Source: Mortierella alpina (taxonomy: Eukaryota; Mortierellomycota; Mortierellomycetes; Mortierellales; Mortierellaceae). From it: a stretch of DNA of 64,000 nt. The notes under the pieces were generated by a model. The model was not told the DNA's origin. It did no database searches and saw only the letters and a list, made by a program, of their open reading frames with translations. The stretch covers positions 2,046,001-2,110,000 of the forward strand of contig JANATF010000005.1 in assembly GCA_029449245.1 (NCBI GenBank), written 5' to 3'. A program made the position numbers and the translations under genes. Positions 10,001-19,522 of the stretch are shown in pieces; the first letter of the stretch is position 1, and every line of letters starts with the position of its first letter.

Positions 10001-11916
10001 AGCATCCTCTCCTGGTTGCTAGGGGGTCCATATGCCATCTGCTCCACGGCGCTCAATGCAACTGCGGGCAGAGTACCTCCAGCAACACCAGCTGCCATCT
10101 CTTTCCGTGCCTGCTCAGTCATGGCTGTCGCTGGTGAACTCGATGGCATCAACGGGTTGCTTTCCTTCTCCTGTCCATTCCAGGTGGGTTCACACTTGAC
10201 CACCGGTTGTGTCGCATCTTCCATCTCCACATCCTGCCTTGCATATTCAGAACCAGATACGGGCAGTTTGGGGTTTGGTTCCTCCTGCTTGGGCTCAGTC
10301 ATCATGTCGTCGTAACTTGCAGCTTCGCTGGGTCCGTCATTCACCTGTGAGGGACTGGAGGCGCCAGCGGCTCTTGGGTGGGTCTCCGTTTGCCTCTCGG
10401 CTCCATTCACGACTCTGAAATCTGGACTGCTCAATGGTGAAAGCGGAAGGGGTTTTGAGACAGGACGTTCGCGGTCTCCTAGCGCCAGCGGCGATCCGAC
10501 CTGAGGCTTTGAGGACTGTAAGGTGGTCACGGGCAAGGCATCATTCTCGGCAATGGCGGGCTCTACTTTAGGGGAGTGCAGCACCTCAGAGAGCTTTCGC
10601 CTCTGGGCGATTGTATCGTCCGATGGATCACCACCGGCAGACGACAGTGCCAGCGCTCGCTTCCCTAAAATAGGTGAAGACAAGTCAGAATAGTCCTCTC
10701 CCGCTACCTGTGGCCTTGTTGTCTGAGCTGATGGATCATCCGCAGAGGATGTGGTGTTGACGTTCTTGCCTCTGTTCTCCATGTCTGTTGGTGTGCTATC
10801 AGGCGCTAACTCCGTTTCCATGCTCCCATGTAGTGTGTTGGGCAACGCGATGGCCGGCACAGGGTTGGACGTGCTTGATGGGGGCAGAACAGCACCGTTC
10901 ATGGGCACCATTCCCGCCGGGGTAGGTGTATGGGCGGGCGTTGGCGTCTGCGGCTTGGCCTCCAGTGCTGTTGAGGTCGCAACTGTGCCGGAGGTGGATG
11001 AGGAGCCGGAAGAGTTGACGGGCTTTGATGCTTCTGCTTGCTCCATTGACTTTGGTGATGACGAGGGCCTTGGAATTGTTGAGGTCGCCTCCTTAACGGT
11101 GTCGACGATATTCAGTGAACTCTTTCTTGAGGATGGAAGTCCTGGTCGCGTCAATGGATCACCACTCCCTACTACAACATCCTTACTGCCTCGTCGCTCC
11201 AGCTTGTTCGTCTTGCCTGCCTTTTCTACGGAGGGTGCTCTAGGGACAGGGGCGGTGGTCATCCACGGCTTAATTGGCTGCAAGTGTGCTTGCACCTGAG
11301 GCAGCTTGAGAGGGTTCTTGACAACGCTATGTGATGGTAATGAGGAAGACGCTGCTGTGGATGTTGGCGATGCCGATGTGACGGACGATGCACACGTAAC
11401 AGCTGGTGCGGTGGATGTCGATGAGCCGGGTGTTGCGGGCGACATAGGCGGAGGGGTGGATGCCTTGATCTCGTTCTTTTGAAGAGGCGGCACACCTGAA
11501 GAACTAGGAAGAGTTGTTGGGGTTTGGTCCGCTTCCGTGCTCGCAGCGGTGTCATCAGTGTTCCCGGAGGTGGATGAATGTGTTTGCGCCTGGTCCATGG
11601 AAGACTTTCGGGGCTGAAATGAAGGCTTTGGTGGCAAGGGGTGCGAAAACGTGCTCGTGTGCGGACTTGAGGATCCATGCTCATCCATCGATGACTTGCG
11701 CTCACGATCCTTCCTGGAAAAATAGCTCGAGCTAGAATTACTAGCCATCGATGGAGACTGCAGGTAGTGTGAGCTCAATGCAGGGGTGAGGAGTGGCGGT
11801 TGAGCATCGGCATGACTAGAACTTAGAGGAACAGAGAATTCATGGTGAGAATGCGGGACAGTCCAGGCGCGGGGTCTTGGTGGTGTGTGCATTAACTGTA
11901 CACGTCTCAGCGGCAT
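7099..11916 (-). CDS. Long Gln/Ser/Pro-rich disordered protein; probable C-terminal tail of the capping enzyme
   Basis: This is a continuous frame of 1,605 codons on the minus strand. The first ATG is at 11916-11914, but the frame can be entered by splicing from the capping-enzyme exon immediately upstream. Two splice options both stay in frame: donor 11953 (GTGAGA) to an exon starting at 11895, or donor 11918 (GTATGC) to an exon starting at 11815. The protein is Ser/Thr/Pro-rich in its first 600 residues. It has one charged helical, coiled-coil-like segment at about 640-695 (LNLQRQEQAIKERKLREDTE), then becomes Gln/Pro/His-rich with short Gln runs near 7978-8040. No enzymatic domain is visible. 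If independent, it has almost no room for its own promoter: the capping-enzyme coding exon ends within about 40 bp. It stops at TAA 7101-7099, where CCGTGGTAAGAG also resembles a donor, so a further 3' exon is possible. Disordered Gln-rich tails often mediate protein-protein contacts; its role here is unknown. Confidence 0.75.
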   Translation of the reverse strand: MPLRRVQLMHTPPRPRAWTVPHSHHEFSVPLSSSHADAQPPLLTPALSSHYLQSPSMASNSSSSYFSRKDRERKSSMDEHGSSSPHTSTFSHPLPPKPSFQPRKSSMDQAQTHSSTSGNTDDTAASTEADQTPTTLPSSSGVPPLQKNEIKASTPPPMSPATPGSSTSTAPAVTCASSVTSASPTSTAASSSLPSHSVVKNPLKLPQVQAHLQPIKPWMTTAPVPRAPSVEKAGKTNKLERRGSKDVVVGSGDPLTRPGLPSSRKSSLNIVDTVKEATSTIPRPSSSPKSMEQAEASKPVNSSGSSSTSGTVATSTALEAKPQTPTPAHTPTPAGMVPMNGAVLPPSSTSNPVPAIALPNTLHGSMETELAPDSTPTDMENRGKNVNTTSSADDPSAQTTRPQVAGEDYSDLSSPILGKRALALSSAGGDPSDDTIAQRRKLSEVLHSPKVEPAIAENDALPVTTLQSSKPQVGSPLALGDRERPVSKPLPLSPLSSPDFRVVNGAERQTETHPRAAGASSPSQVNDGPSEAASYDDMMTEPKQEEPNPKLPVSGSEYARQDVEMEDATQPVVKCEPTWNGQEKESNPLMPSSSPATAMTEQARKEMAAGVAGGTLPAVALSAVEQMAYGPPSNQERMLTMAKARAVAASKLNLQRQEQAIKERKLREDTEKFRERSRMRKEKAQEHKTQEVNETPQVQDRRAQPVRQINQQQGRQSNQETSGVRGQNQGVQRTASPQDQQRIPYSTRQSRAGSRLDAQLSAQNSPKGQARAMQISANQKGLDSLLGEPTTRLQASGGDAFPNRSEPTSPSESRSEQPTTVTSDQRMLHPGDVPRHHRRISSMDHSFAHGQSPKQAGSVPAAANQRDMADMEYGQPFIKRLDVGQLGESSHRRSHSDVGVAYMPVVTAIVQPQPIARDHLTTDIAGDPSQQNPIMTRIADDGRQGIHPSQSPYSQTQQRYSMNGSEMSGNSRPSSRAGEATRATRESKARLQFILNDDPPSPESHQADDLPEPRPSSDGPAWNPHNPESEAVPRGGAASVPSAGFVRQQYPSEYGPVDYQEAHMPPKTNAGPGVTGASLRRQPTKKQKLSQDVVVHDIPYGGRADQYEYHMRQSQIQNLPSRTGAQAPPRPASQADRWPPHLPHPSGQQGIQGQAQPNASHLQSNNRRMQGHETPVSTAPQQQQAPHPMNRQMYPGQEGAQLGRAVHPDHPYPPASHMPMQESPRPPERPSHSRHSSMSKSGMVQEPIQPPPSQSYPGSRKTQQPHGQVTPPEQYTRGYPPPQAAQGPGPSRAAPQQQQQPPYQYQQQQQQQQVAATPPSRRKAEQQTGSYAPSSTSGGPAGYEQQRPGQPQHPHSQQQQQHPQHSLANRHHEQEHMRDPDAAPGMHPKHGHPHFRSGHPEGGAGPAGQGYYEQEAHPSNFGPGRGPMYSSQSLQPSPSYERQYPPYHPSEATHDPAYRFAGNGKRPSAGGEHPVKEEHGRPGHVGRPSIGQMPGDHPSQQQGQQHGQFHPAQRPHQPHPSHLQQQDYRAGPSPYHYQQPPPQHSSQQKLVHMQEHAQYPGAHHPGPPNVSSPRPGQPVGVHPSEPDPNYRQQASHGHGGGGPPW

Positions 11917-14360
11917 ACCTGGTCGTCGTGCTATTGATGGTGAGAGGTCTCACTTGGGGACGTGGCGTCGAGTGTGAGGACGATGGTAGCAAGGACGTGC
12001 TGCTCCCGTTCGAGGACGCACCTGCCTCTCTGGCTTTCCATTGCGACCTAATCTGGTCGATACTGGACTCCAACTATATTGGAACGTCAAAGGATCACCG
12101 TTAGAATATGGATAGTGGTGGAGGACAAGGTTGCGTAGGGTTGTGCATTAAAGGAACTCACCTGGGCCTTCGTTACCGGCGCCTCTAATCCTTTCACTAA
12201 TGCCTGAACAGTTGTCTCGTCGTCAACGTCCTTTTTATCTTCGCGCACACGGAAGAAACGCCAGCCTCCAGTGCGGGTCTCCAGACCATATCCTTTTTCA
12301 AACATCTGCGTTGGCCATTGTGCATCCCACCTGCAGAGATAGACGAGAAGGGCGATCGTCAGTAACATTCCAAGAGCTGTGCACCTTTTTGCTTCATTCA
12401 GAGAGACTTGGCACTGTCAAGGCAAACCTACCAAAACTCGGCGATTTTCCCGTCTGGTGAGGATGTGTGCCACCTAGATTGTAAACCAAATTGTGGTTAG
12501 ACTATGTCAGGATGTCGCTCATAACTTGAATGATATGACCTGCCACATTCACATACTCTAGTGCAAGTGCTGGCTCCGGCGTCACATAGTCGTAGAATTT
12601 AAAGCCGCTTCCTTGCTTAACGTGTATGCAATATAACGGCTTTCTTTCCTTGCTCTGAGTAACCTTGATTTGAAATTGCGCCGTTGTGTGGGATTTCCAC
12701 TTTAATCTGCAATACATTGGTTCAAGGAGTATCGACGTCAATTGCAGAAAAAGAAAACGAGACCATAAGCGAGCGCCGGCCACTTACAGCTTTGGACTAG
12801 TCCCTGGAACATATGGCTGCTTTACTGGCACAAATATCAAACCCTCGCCTCCATGTTTATGCTTTTTGCTTCCTGAAAGGATGATGTTGAGTCCATACGA
12901 GCGTTGCATGGTCTTTCGCTCAATTCTAAAGATGAGTTTCCAATATTAGCATGTCATCGTTCAAATTCACGTCAGCACCCCTCATGCCACGTAAAAGATG
13001 AAGAGCTGGCTCCACTTACGTGAAAGGTTCCTTTGAGATGACGTCGCTGGGTTTGCTGGCCTGTACGCCCAGTATATCTTGATCCATCATCTATCAGAAT
13101 TGTAAGGGTGAATCAGGACTTGGCCTTTCACGAGGTGAGGGTCGACGTGAGCATATGTTGAGCCATCAGCTTACCCCTAAGCGTGTGCTGTAAGATCGTT
13201 GCGTCACGACTGTGCCGTTCAAGACCGTCAGATCAAACACCAAGAACCGAAGCGTTTTCTACGAACAGAGTATTTGGATGAGCTTTCAGGCCTACTGCCA
13301 TTTCCGCTGTTATATCGAACCATCCTGTTGACGCTATACCTTGGCTCCATCCTGGTCTAAGACCATCTCTCCATCCAGTAATGTTTCGTTTTGGTATTTT
13401 GCTGGGTTGTCGCGCATGGGGAGAAGTAGATGAGGCACAAATGTGATATCATAGTGCCGATCGATCTACATCACGAAGGTTCCCTTGGTTAAGTCATGTC
13501 CAGTTGCTTGCCCAGCCGAGAAACAAAAAAGCCTATTACAATCTTACCAAAAAGCATGCCGGTCCTTTCGGAGTATGGGTACTAAGGAGCATGTATCTCA
13601 CGCCCGCGACCTTCTCCGTGACAAAGTACTCTTCATTTGTCAAAAGGTGCAAGTGGGACGGTTCAAACTGGACTGGATAGGAGCCAGGGAATCTGCAGAA
13701 CGTAGAGTCGCGACATCCGGACAGTCGGCAAAGGGATAAGAGCGTCGAAAAAAAAGAGACTATGTGAGTGTCCGCATCAAAGTAGCGGGTGCTTGGCGCG
13801 TGCCAACAGCTTCGCTTTAAAAGTACGCTATGCGTCGTAAACCTATTAAGCCACATCATCCTGCAGTAGAGTCGCCGAAGGGTCCCAGCAACCGCGCCTT
13901 TCAATGCCATAGTCCGGCTTCAGACCCTATCCACTGTGCTGTCCTGTGGTCCAGCTGCTTTCCTTTTCCCGTTATAGTAGCCTCCAGGGGTATACGTGTC
14001 GCCTTCGTTTCGCTTATAAGATGCCTCGGCCTCTTCCAGAAGACACTTCTAGCATCCAATGCCCGAGTCAAATCTCAACTTCCCATGTATTTCGGTGTTA
14101 CGGGCAGAGTTGACTACCACTGCGCCATGGTCGTTCCTTGCTCCTGCATCAAGATCCTGTGTCCACACTTTTTTTTGCCGCAGATTGAAACAAAACTAGG
14201 TTGGAGATAGACGATGGCGAACGAGCCACATGGCTTATGCATACAGCATCGTGGCTTTCAACACCTACCCTTCCGTCTTGGCTTGAAGAAGAGTCCGGAC
14301 CCTGGATTGCAGGATCTTCTTAAAGCCCGGGTCGATCGGGATGCCAAACTCGAAGGGCAT
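11840..14360 (-). CDS. mRNA guanylyltransferase (capping enzyme alpha subunit, CEG1-like)
   Basis: The enzyme transfers GMP from GTP to the 5' diphosphate end of nascent pre-mRNA in the nucleus. Exons (minus): 14360-14269, 13692-13548, 13465-13340, 13258-13175, 13090-13020, 12925-12788, 12706-12557, 12473-12432, 12330-12162, 12073-11954. All junctions are GT-AG and in frame, giving 379 residues. Family motifs: FPGSYPV at 32-38; motif I EKVAGVR with the nucleotide-accepting Lys58; motif III LLDGEMVLD (108-116); FLVFD; motif IV EGLIFVP; motif V LLKWK; motif VI WRFFRVREDK (306-315). Length fits fungal enzymes (about 400). Motif I is odd: KxDG is the rule, but residue 60 is Ala. The first intron is long (576 nt) and the ATG directly follows TTACAG, so the 5' end is less certain. 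Without further splicing the frame stops at 11840 (417 residues). With either in-frame splice it continues into the Gln-rich frame, making a protein of about 1,960-1,980 residues. Confidence 0.9.
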
Positions 14361-15196
14361 CTGTAAGGAGGATGAGCGATGCTATATAGTCGCGAACCAT
14401 CCAGCAGACATGGAAAGCAGAGAGCAGACGGGAGTAAGACGAGGATGCAGAAAGACGAGAACGCGCGCTGGGGAGGGAGGGAGGGGGAATAGTCTGATGG
14501 AGCAAGGGCAGAGCAAGGATGTATAGAGCAAACGGTTGGCACACGATGCGTGCTAGCACGAGGTGGCGATGGAAAGCGAGAGACGAGATTATGCATTGCT
14601 GCTCCTGCAGCGTCCTGGTCCACGTACCCAGTGTAAAAGCGAACGGGAGGGTGGTTAAAAAGACAGAGGGGATGAGAGTGTCTGCTGAGGCACAGACAGC
14701 AGGCGAGTGCGTGAGGGATCCCAATGGAGCAGCAGCGAGGAGGTGAGGCCGAGAGAGAGGGAGAGCGAGAGCGGGATAGATGGACAGATGGAGAGAGAGC
14801 GAGAGCTGGGGCTGTGTGGATGGAGGTCGTGATGGCCAGAAGGATCAGAGCGGATTGGGTGAAAGGGGAAAATGAGAGATTGCGATTGTTGCAGAGATAT
14901 ACCCCTTCTTGACGGGCAGGGACTGGACCTGTGTAAATGGAAACCACTCAGAGACTGATAAAAAAAAAGAAAGAGTCTACCATCGACTTCAAGACGCACG
15001 CTCAACGCTCCCGGCCGCAGCTCGCTCACGAGCCAGGCAGAGTGGGCGGGAAATGAAGACACCCTCTCGCCTTCTCCTCTAGACGCATCCTGGCCGAAGC
15101 TTTGAAGCCCTCGCAAAGTAACGCGAGGCATCACACTTCAAGGGCAGCCAGTAAAATCAAGTTACGACGCAGCCCGCTGCCCTCTTTAATTGTACA
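14361..15196. other. Promoter/leader of the capping-enzyme gene and 3' region of OMA1
   Basis: About 835 bp lie between the OMA1 stop (15197, minus) and the capping-enzyme start (14360, minus). The minus strand is strongly C/T-rich from 14430 to 14800 (GAGAGCGAGAG-type purine runs on plus), typical of leaders in this window. No convincing gene was seen. Open frames here are composition artefacts of the C/T bias. Confidence 0.55.
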
Positions 15197-16922
15197 CTAC
15201 CAGGACGCAAGTCTGGATTTGTTGAACATGTCGGCATATGCGTTCGTGGTGGCACAATCCGACTTGTGCCAAGTGTCCAGGGCCTCTGGCATCCACTGCT
15301 GCATCTTCACAATCCGATCCTTACTTGAGGGGTGGGTGTTCAGAAACGATAGGTTGGGGCCTCGTTCTTGAGCAGACATTCTAGTCCACATCTCCGTACT
15401 CTCGCGGGGGTCGAAACAAGCTTGGGCAATGAGTTGGAGACCAATCTGATCTGCCTCGGTCTCGCACTTGCGGCTGAATGGGAGCTGAGATATACCAACA
15501 CAAGCATCGCATTAACGGCTGATTAGTACCTGCCAGCGCTCCTATAACAAATACTCTAGACAGCAACAGATACACAAATAAGGCGTGTACGAACCATCAT
15601 GCCTAGATCCATCATGATCCGCTGCATCGACCAAGAGGGATCGAAAACAAGAGCAACGATAATTCCAAAAAACATCGTAACCTTTGTAAAGCTCAGTTTC
15701 TCTGCAGAGTGACGCGCCAGCTGATGTGCAATCTCGTGTCCAAGCACCGTGGCCAACCCATTCTCGTTCTCAGCTATCGGCAGAATTCTACATGAAAGAA
15801 AGTGGATACCCGGTGGACGAAATTAGAGGGCATTGACAAGAGAATAGTCTATTCCAGAACGGAGTTCCCTTCAAGCACACACCATTACAGGGCCTGGACG
15901 ATTATAGTCTTGCAAGTCTCTTACCCTGTGAATACAAACACCTTACCACCCGGTAAAACGAACGCGTTCTTCTCATCGCTGTGAATGACATGGAACTCCC
16001 AGTCGAGGTCTGTGAAAGGAATCAACAAGCGGGTCAGTGTGAGTGTCCCAACTCCACTCCATTTCTTCCACGCTTGTCCGAATTTCCAAGTCCTTACTTT
16101 GCATTCCTGCAGCTTGGATGATCCTCTGGGCTACCCGCTTCACATACAAAGTGTATGGATGGTTCTGGGGCAGGATCTTATTTTGATACTAACACCGTCC
16201 ATATGGATCAGGCAGATAAGATGTGTTTAAAAAAAACGCGATTAAAGCCGGTGCAAATATCCTGCATTCGATACTCCACGATGAATGGACTGTGGATGCT
16301 CCTACCTCCCGCATGACTTGTTTGTAGGCTTCTTTGGCCATCATTTCCTCCTGATGAGTGGACACATCCATGAAGCGACGTCGACCCGTCATAGGCACTC
16401 TAACGATCGAGCCATTTGGAGTTTAGTGAGGGAGCATGCAAGGCTTGTGCTGGCGTAAAATGTACATCCCTGCACAGAGCGATCAGCGAAAGCAAGGACG
16501 TACGTCTCCAGATGCGTCAGATAATATCCTCCAGCTCCAACAGTGACAACGCCACCAACGATCTGATAGCGCCTGTCGTAAAAGATAGGAAGACCTCGAC
16601 CGCCACCCTGTCCAGGCTTCTGTCCAAACCGTTTGTACTCTGGCCGGACTATGATCTTGCTGAGAGGGTTCGAGTCCGCGGAGCGGTTGGACGGCTGTGG
16701 GATCAGGTCGCCCCAAGAGGACGGCTTGTTGCGGAGAGTCGGCAGCGAAGAGTGTAGTCCACGGCAGAAGGCGGGTGGTGGATGGCATGGCTTTGGGCTG
16801 AGGGCAAGCCGGGCTGCATTCGACGCGACGAGAGGACGAGGGAGGGGTCTGACTGTAGCCCTAGCTGCTGCTGCTACGACAGCGATAGCAGACTGAGCTC
16901 TGGCCACTGTGCATGCTGCCAT
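15197..16922 (-). CDS. OMA1: Mitochondrial metalloendopeptidase OMA1 (peptidase family M48)
   Basis: OMA1 is a zinc protease of the inner mitochondrial membrane that cuts misfolded membrane proteins and responds to loss of membrane potential. Exons (minus): 16922-16504, 16399-16306, 16176-16098, 16009-15925, 15787-15595, 15484-15197, giving 385 residues. The Ala/Arg-rich N-terminus fits a mitochondrial presequence. A hydrophobic segment ([14 protein letters not shown]) precedes [12 protein letters not shown], a family hallmark. The zinc motif HEIAH is at 243-247, followed by a membrane-like hydrophobic stretch ([10 protein letters not shown]). The third-ligand motif ETEAD is at 298-302 and NTHPSSKDR comes near the end. 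All expected catalytic residues are present. The fifth donor is GTTCGT, weaker than its neighbours but required by frame and family alignment (GMM joins [12 protein letters not shown]). The upstream minus-strand gene ends only 136 bp away. Confidence 0.93.
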
Positions 16923-17058
16923 GACCTTTTTCTTTTGGACTCGGGGAATGAAGAAGTAGTGAAGGAATGGGATTGGGATTGGGCGAGTGCAAGCCAGGAA
17001 TGGAAGAAACTGAAGAGCTGAAGAGTGGCTTTTTTATTTTAAACGGAAAGCTGAATGC

Positions 17059-19410
17059 TTAGAGTGACACCCCCACTCGCCGAAGGCGGATCCGGATGTC
17101 CTTCCACAGCTGCTTGGCATCGGACTTGATCGCCTTGGCTTCACGAACAACCTTGCTCCCCGTCGGTGTCGCCTTGACCCTGTCCAGTATCCGCTGCGTC
17201 TTGCCATTGATGTTTTGCGCAAGTCTCGACCGCAGTATCGATTCCATGTTGCCCTCGACATCCAGAAGAACTCGATCCGCTGCCTGTTTGATTTTGTCCG
17301 CCGGTATTCTCTTGGACAGCCGCTTGATTGGCTCCGACTGCAATGCGGCTTCGATCTTGTGCTCTGCCTCGGAAAGCAAATGATCCGCCTTACGTAGCAC
17401 CTCCTCCGTCGGTAACTTATCCAGCTTGTCCTTGATCGCGATCTTGAGAGTCTGAACATGCTTATTCGAAAATGGCGACCTCCGACGGCGATTCCGATCC
17501 TTGCCGTCAAAACAAGCGCTATCCAGTAGCTCCTGAGCCTTGGATATTGTTGCACCCTTGATCATCTTGGCATTGCGGCGAGCGCGCTGGAAGCCCATGG
17601 TGGCTCGTTCGACCACATTGCCCTCGGCACTGGAGAGACGTCCCGCCAAATCCCATGCTGCTTTGCAAATGATTCGGAAAGAGCGCTGTGTGTATGCAAA
17701 GGCCGTGTCAACCATACTTTGGACCTTGAAAGTCATGGCCTGGAGATGAACCCGGTGGATTTTCTTCCATGGAACCAAAAGCTGGGAAGTGTCGTGCCCA
17801 ATCTGCCGCCACCGCTTCGTCCACATATCGTAAACTTGCTCGTTTGAATCCTCCTGTCCTTGGTCATTTGATGTCCATCCTGCCTGCGACGAGCACGGAC
17901 CTTGCTTCTTGACCGCATTTGCAAATACCTCTAGAGGCTGATCCGAAGTCCTAGTGCCATTGGCGAACCAGATGTGCAGATAGTGAGTGGCGTTTGTGCA
18001 TCCCCCTCTCCTCCCACCTCGTCTCTGGAGTGATGAGAGGTACACACTGCACCACCCGCCCCACGCACAAGAGACGAACGGCTCTGCAAAAAGGTGTAGG
18101 GGTTGCTTGGGGGCGTCCTCAATATTCCAGGTCGTGTTATCAGAGAGAATGCGCAAGTGGAATTTCGGAGGGCGAGATGGGCCCTGTATTTGCCTAAGAT
18201 CGGCTGTGAAGACATGGAGCTGAACCACGGCCATTCGATTGTCTTCGGAATAATTGATCTCGGACACGGAAACATGCGCTGGTCGAGTTGAGGCGTGATG
18301 ATACTCTGCAGCCAAAAAGCCGGCCAGAAAGAGCATAGACAACAGCCCAAAAAAGCCGCATGTTGCCTTGACCATTCCCCAAGATGGACTGATGGCAATC
18401 GGACTACCAGGTTCGTTCTTGGAAGAACCAGAGTCGACGTCGGCCAGCTCGTCGAGCAGTGTTTGAACACTAGATGAAGCCGCAGGTTGAGTTTGAATGT
18501 GTGAGAGAATCTGCTGCTTGTCCTCCTGTGTGTCGTTGATACTGAGTTGTATGTCGTCCAGAGTAACTTGAGTTTCGCCATCAAATCCATCTTTAAAACA
18601 GCCTGGAATACCGCTTTTTGATGTGTCTTTAGCATCGCCTTGGATATCATCGGCTTGAATATCCACCTGTTTGTCGATCTTGGAGTCGATATCTAGATCA
18701 ACTTGGCCGACAGACTCGTTGGCAGAACGGGACAGACCCTGTTCTGGGAGTTCAGTGCCGGAATTCGCAGTACATTTGTCAAGTCCACTAGCGTCCTTAT
18801 CCTGGCTCTGGTCAACTGACGTGTCGTTGCTCGCCCGCTCCAGTTCGTCCTGGTCCAAGGCATTGTGGGACTCATCACGGGCGAGCAAATGGTTATTGTA
18901 AGCAAGCCGCTCCTGAGTACCCTTGTCTTGGTGTGTAGCCGCTGCCGCGGCAGATGCGGGTGACAGTGTCATGGATGGGTAGACAAGATGCATAGGGACC
19001 CAGCCGTCATCCACGTCTGAATGCTGGGAGAGTGGGCTATGGGGTCGAGTCGAGTACTCGAGGTCTGAGCGCTCCACAGGAAGAAAGTCGTCCTGCATCT
19101 GGTCGTCGCAGTGCGGAGGCGCCCGCTGGTCCAGGTCTTGGCTCGACAATGAGAATGAAGGCAGGTCTTCGTTATCGTCGCCTATATCATCGTCCTCAAA
19201 GATCCTTGACTGACGAGTCGCAGAGTAAGCTGGGGAGAGTGATGCAGAGGACAGCTGATGGTCTTCGTTGTCCGAGGGGTGGGAGACCAAATCAGAGTCT
19301 GACGAGGGGAGCAGCTCGTCCGGGTCGAATTCTCCGTAGTGGTCCTCCAAGTCTGAGTTGTCTCCAGAGGACGTGGCCTGGGGGTACTCGTGACCCATGT
19401 AGAGTTTCAT
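17059..19410 (-). CDS. Single-pass membrane protein with acidic N-terminus and helical C-terminus, unknown family
   Basis: One exon of 783 residues starts at ATG 19410-19408 (MKLYMGHEYP). Residues 1-345 are acidic and Ser/Asp-rich and look disordered. A hydrophobic span at about 349-369 (GFFGLLSMLFLAGFLAAEY) is the only clear membrane segment, and there is no N-terminal signal peptide. A beta-rich-looking region follows (about 375-500) with the Cys pair SCAWGGWC and the sites NATHY and NGTRT, which could be N-glycosylated if lumenal. The last 250 residues are Lys/Glu/Arg-rich amphipathic helices (KADHLLSEAEHKIEAALQ and similar), suggesting lipid or protein contacts. I do not recognise the family. 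Topology, with an acidic cytosolic N-part and a lumenal Cys/NxT part, is inferred. Confidence 0.75.
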   Translation of the reverse strand: MKLYMGHEYPQATSSGDNSDLEDHYGEFDPDELLPSSDSDLVSHPSDNEDHQLSSASLSPAYSATRQSRIFEDDDIGDDNEDLPSFSLSSQDLDQRAPPHCDDQMQDDFLPVERSDLEYSTRPHSPLSQHSDVDDGWVPMHLVYPSMTLSPASAAAAATHQDKGTQERLAYNNHLLARDESHNALDQDELERASNDTSVDQSQDKDASGLDKCTANSGTELPEQGLSRSANESVGQVDLDIDSKIDKQVDIQADDIQGDAKDTSKSGIPGCFKDGFDGETQVTLDDIQLSINDTQEDKQQILSHIQTQPAASSSVQTLLDELADVDSGSSKNEPGSPIAISPSWGMVKATCGFFGLLSMLFLAGFLAAEYHHASTRPAHVSVSEINYSEDNRMAVVQLHVFTADLRQIQGPSRPPKFHLRILSDNTTWNIEDAPKQPLHLFAEPFVSCAWGGWCSVYLSSLQRRGGRRGGCTNATHYLHIWFANGTRTSDQPLEVFANAVKKQGPCSSQAGWTSNDQGQEDSNEQVYDMWTKRWRQIGHDTSQLLVPWKKIHRVHLQAMTFKVQSMVDTAFAYTQRSFRIICKAAWDLAGRLSSAEGNVVERATMGFQRARRNAKMIKGATISKAQELLDSACFDGKDRNRRRRSPFSNKHVQTLKIAIKDKLDKLPTEEVLRKADHLLSEAEHKIEAALQSEPIKRLSKRIPADKIKQAADRVLLDVEGNMESILRSRLAQNINGKTQRILDRVKATPTGSKVVREAKAIKSDAKQLWKDIRIRLRRVGVSL

Positions 19411-19496
19411 GGCACTCAAATCACTATTTACGGTTTGGCTTTGCCTAGACTAAAAAATAAGTGGCAGATTAGGAACGAGACATGCCGGACAGAAGG

Positions 19497-19522
19497 AGAG
19501 TAGAGTAGAGTAGAGTAGAGTG
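19497..19522. repeat. TAGAG pentanucleotide tandem repeat
   Basis: Four perfect TAGAG units (19501-19520) with partial units on both sides, just upstream of the minus-strand gene starting at 19410. Simple-sequence repeat; no function inferred. Confidence 0.85.

Noticed and set aside
14258-14947. 229-codon minus-strand open frame
   Set aside because: It overlaps the first capping-enzyme exon in another frame and consists of C/T-biased Ser/Pro/His sequence.
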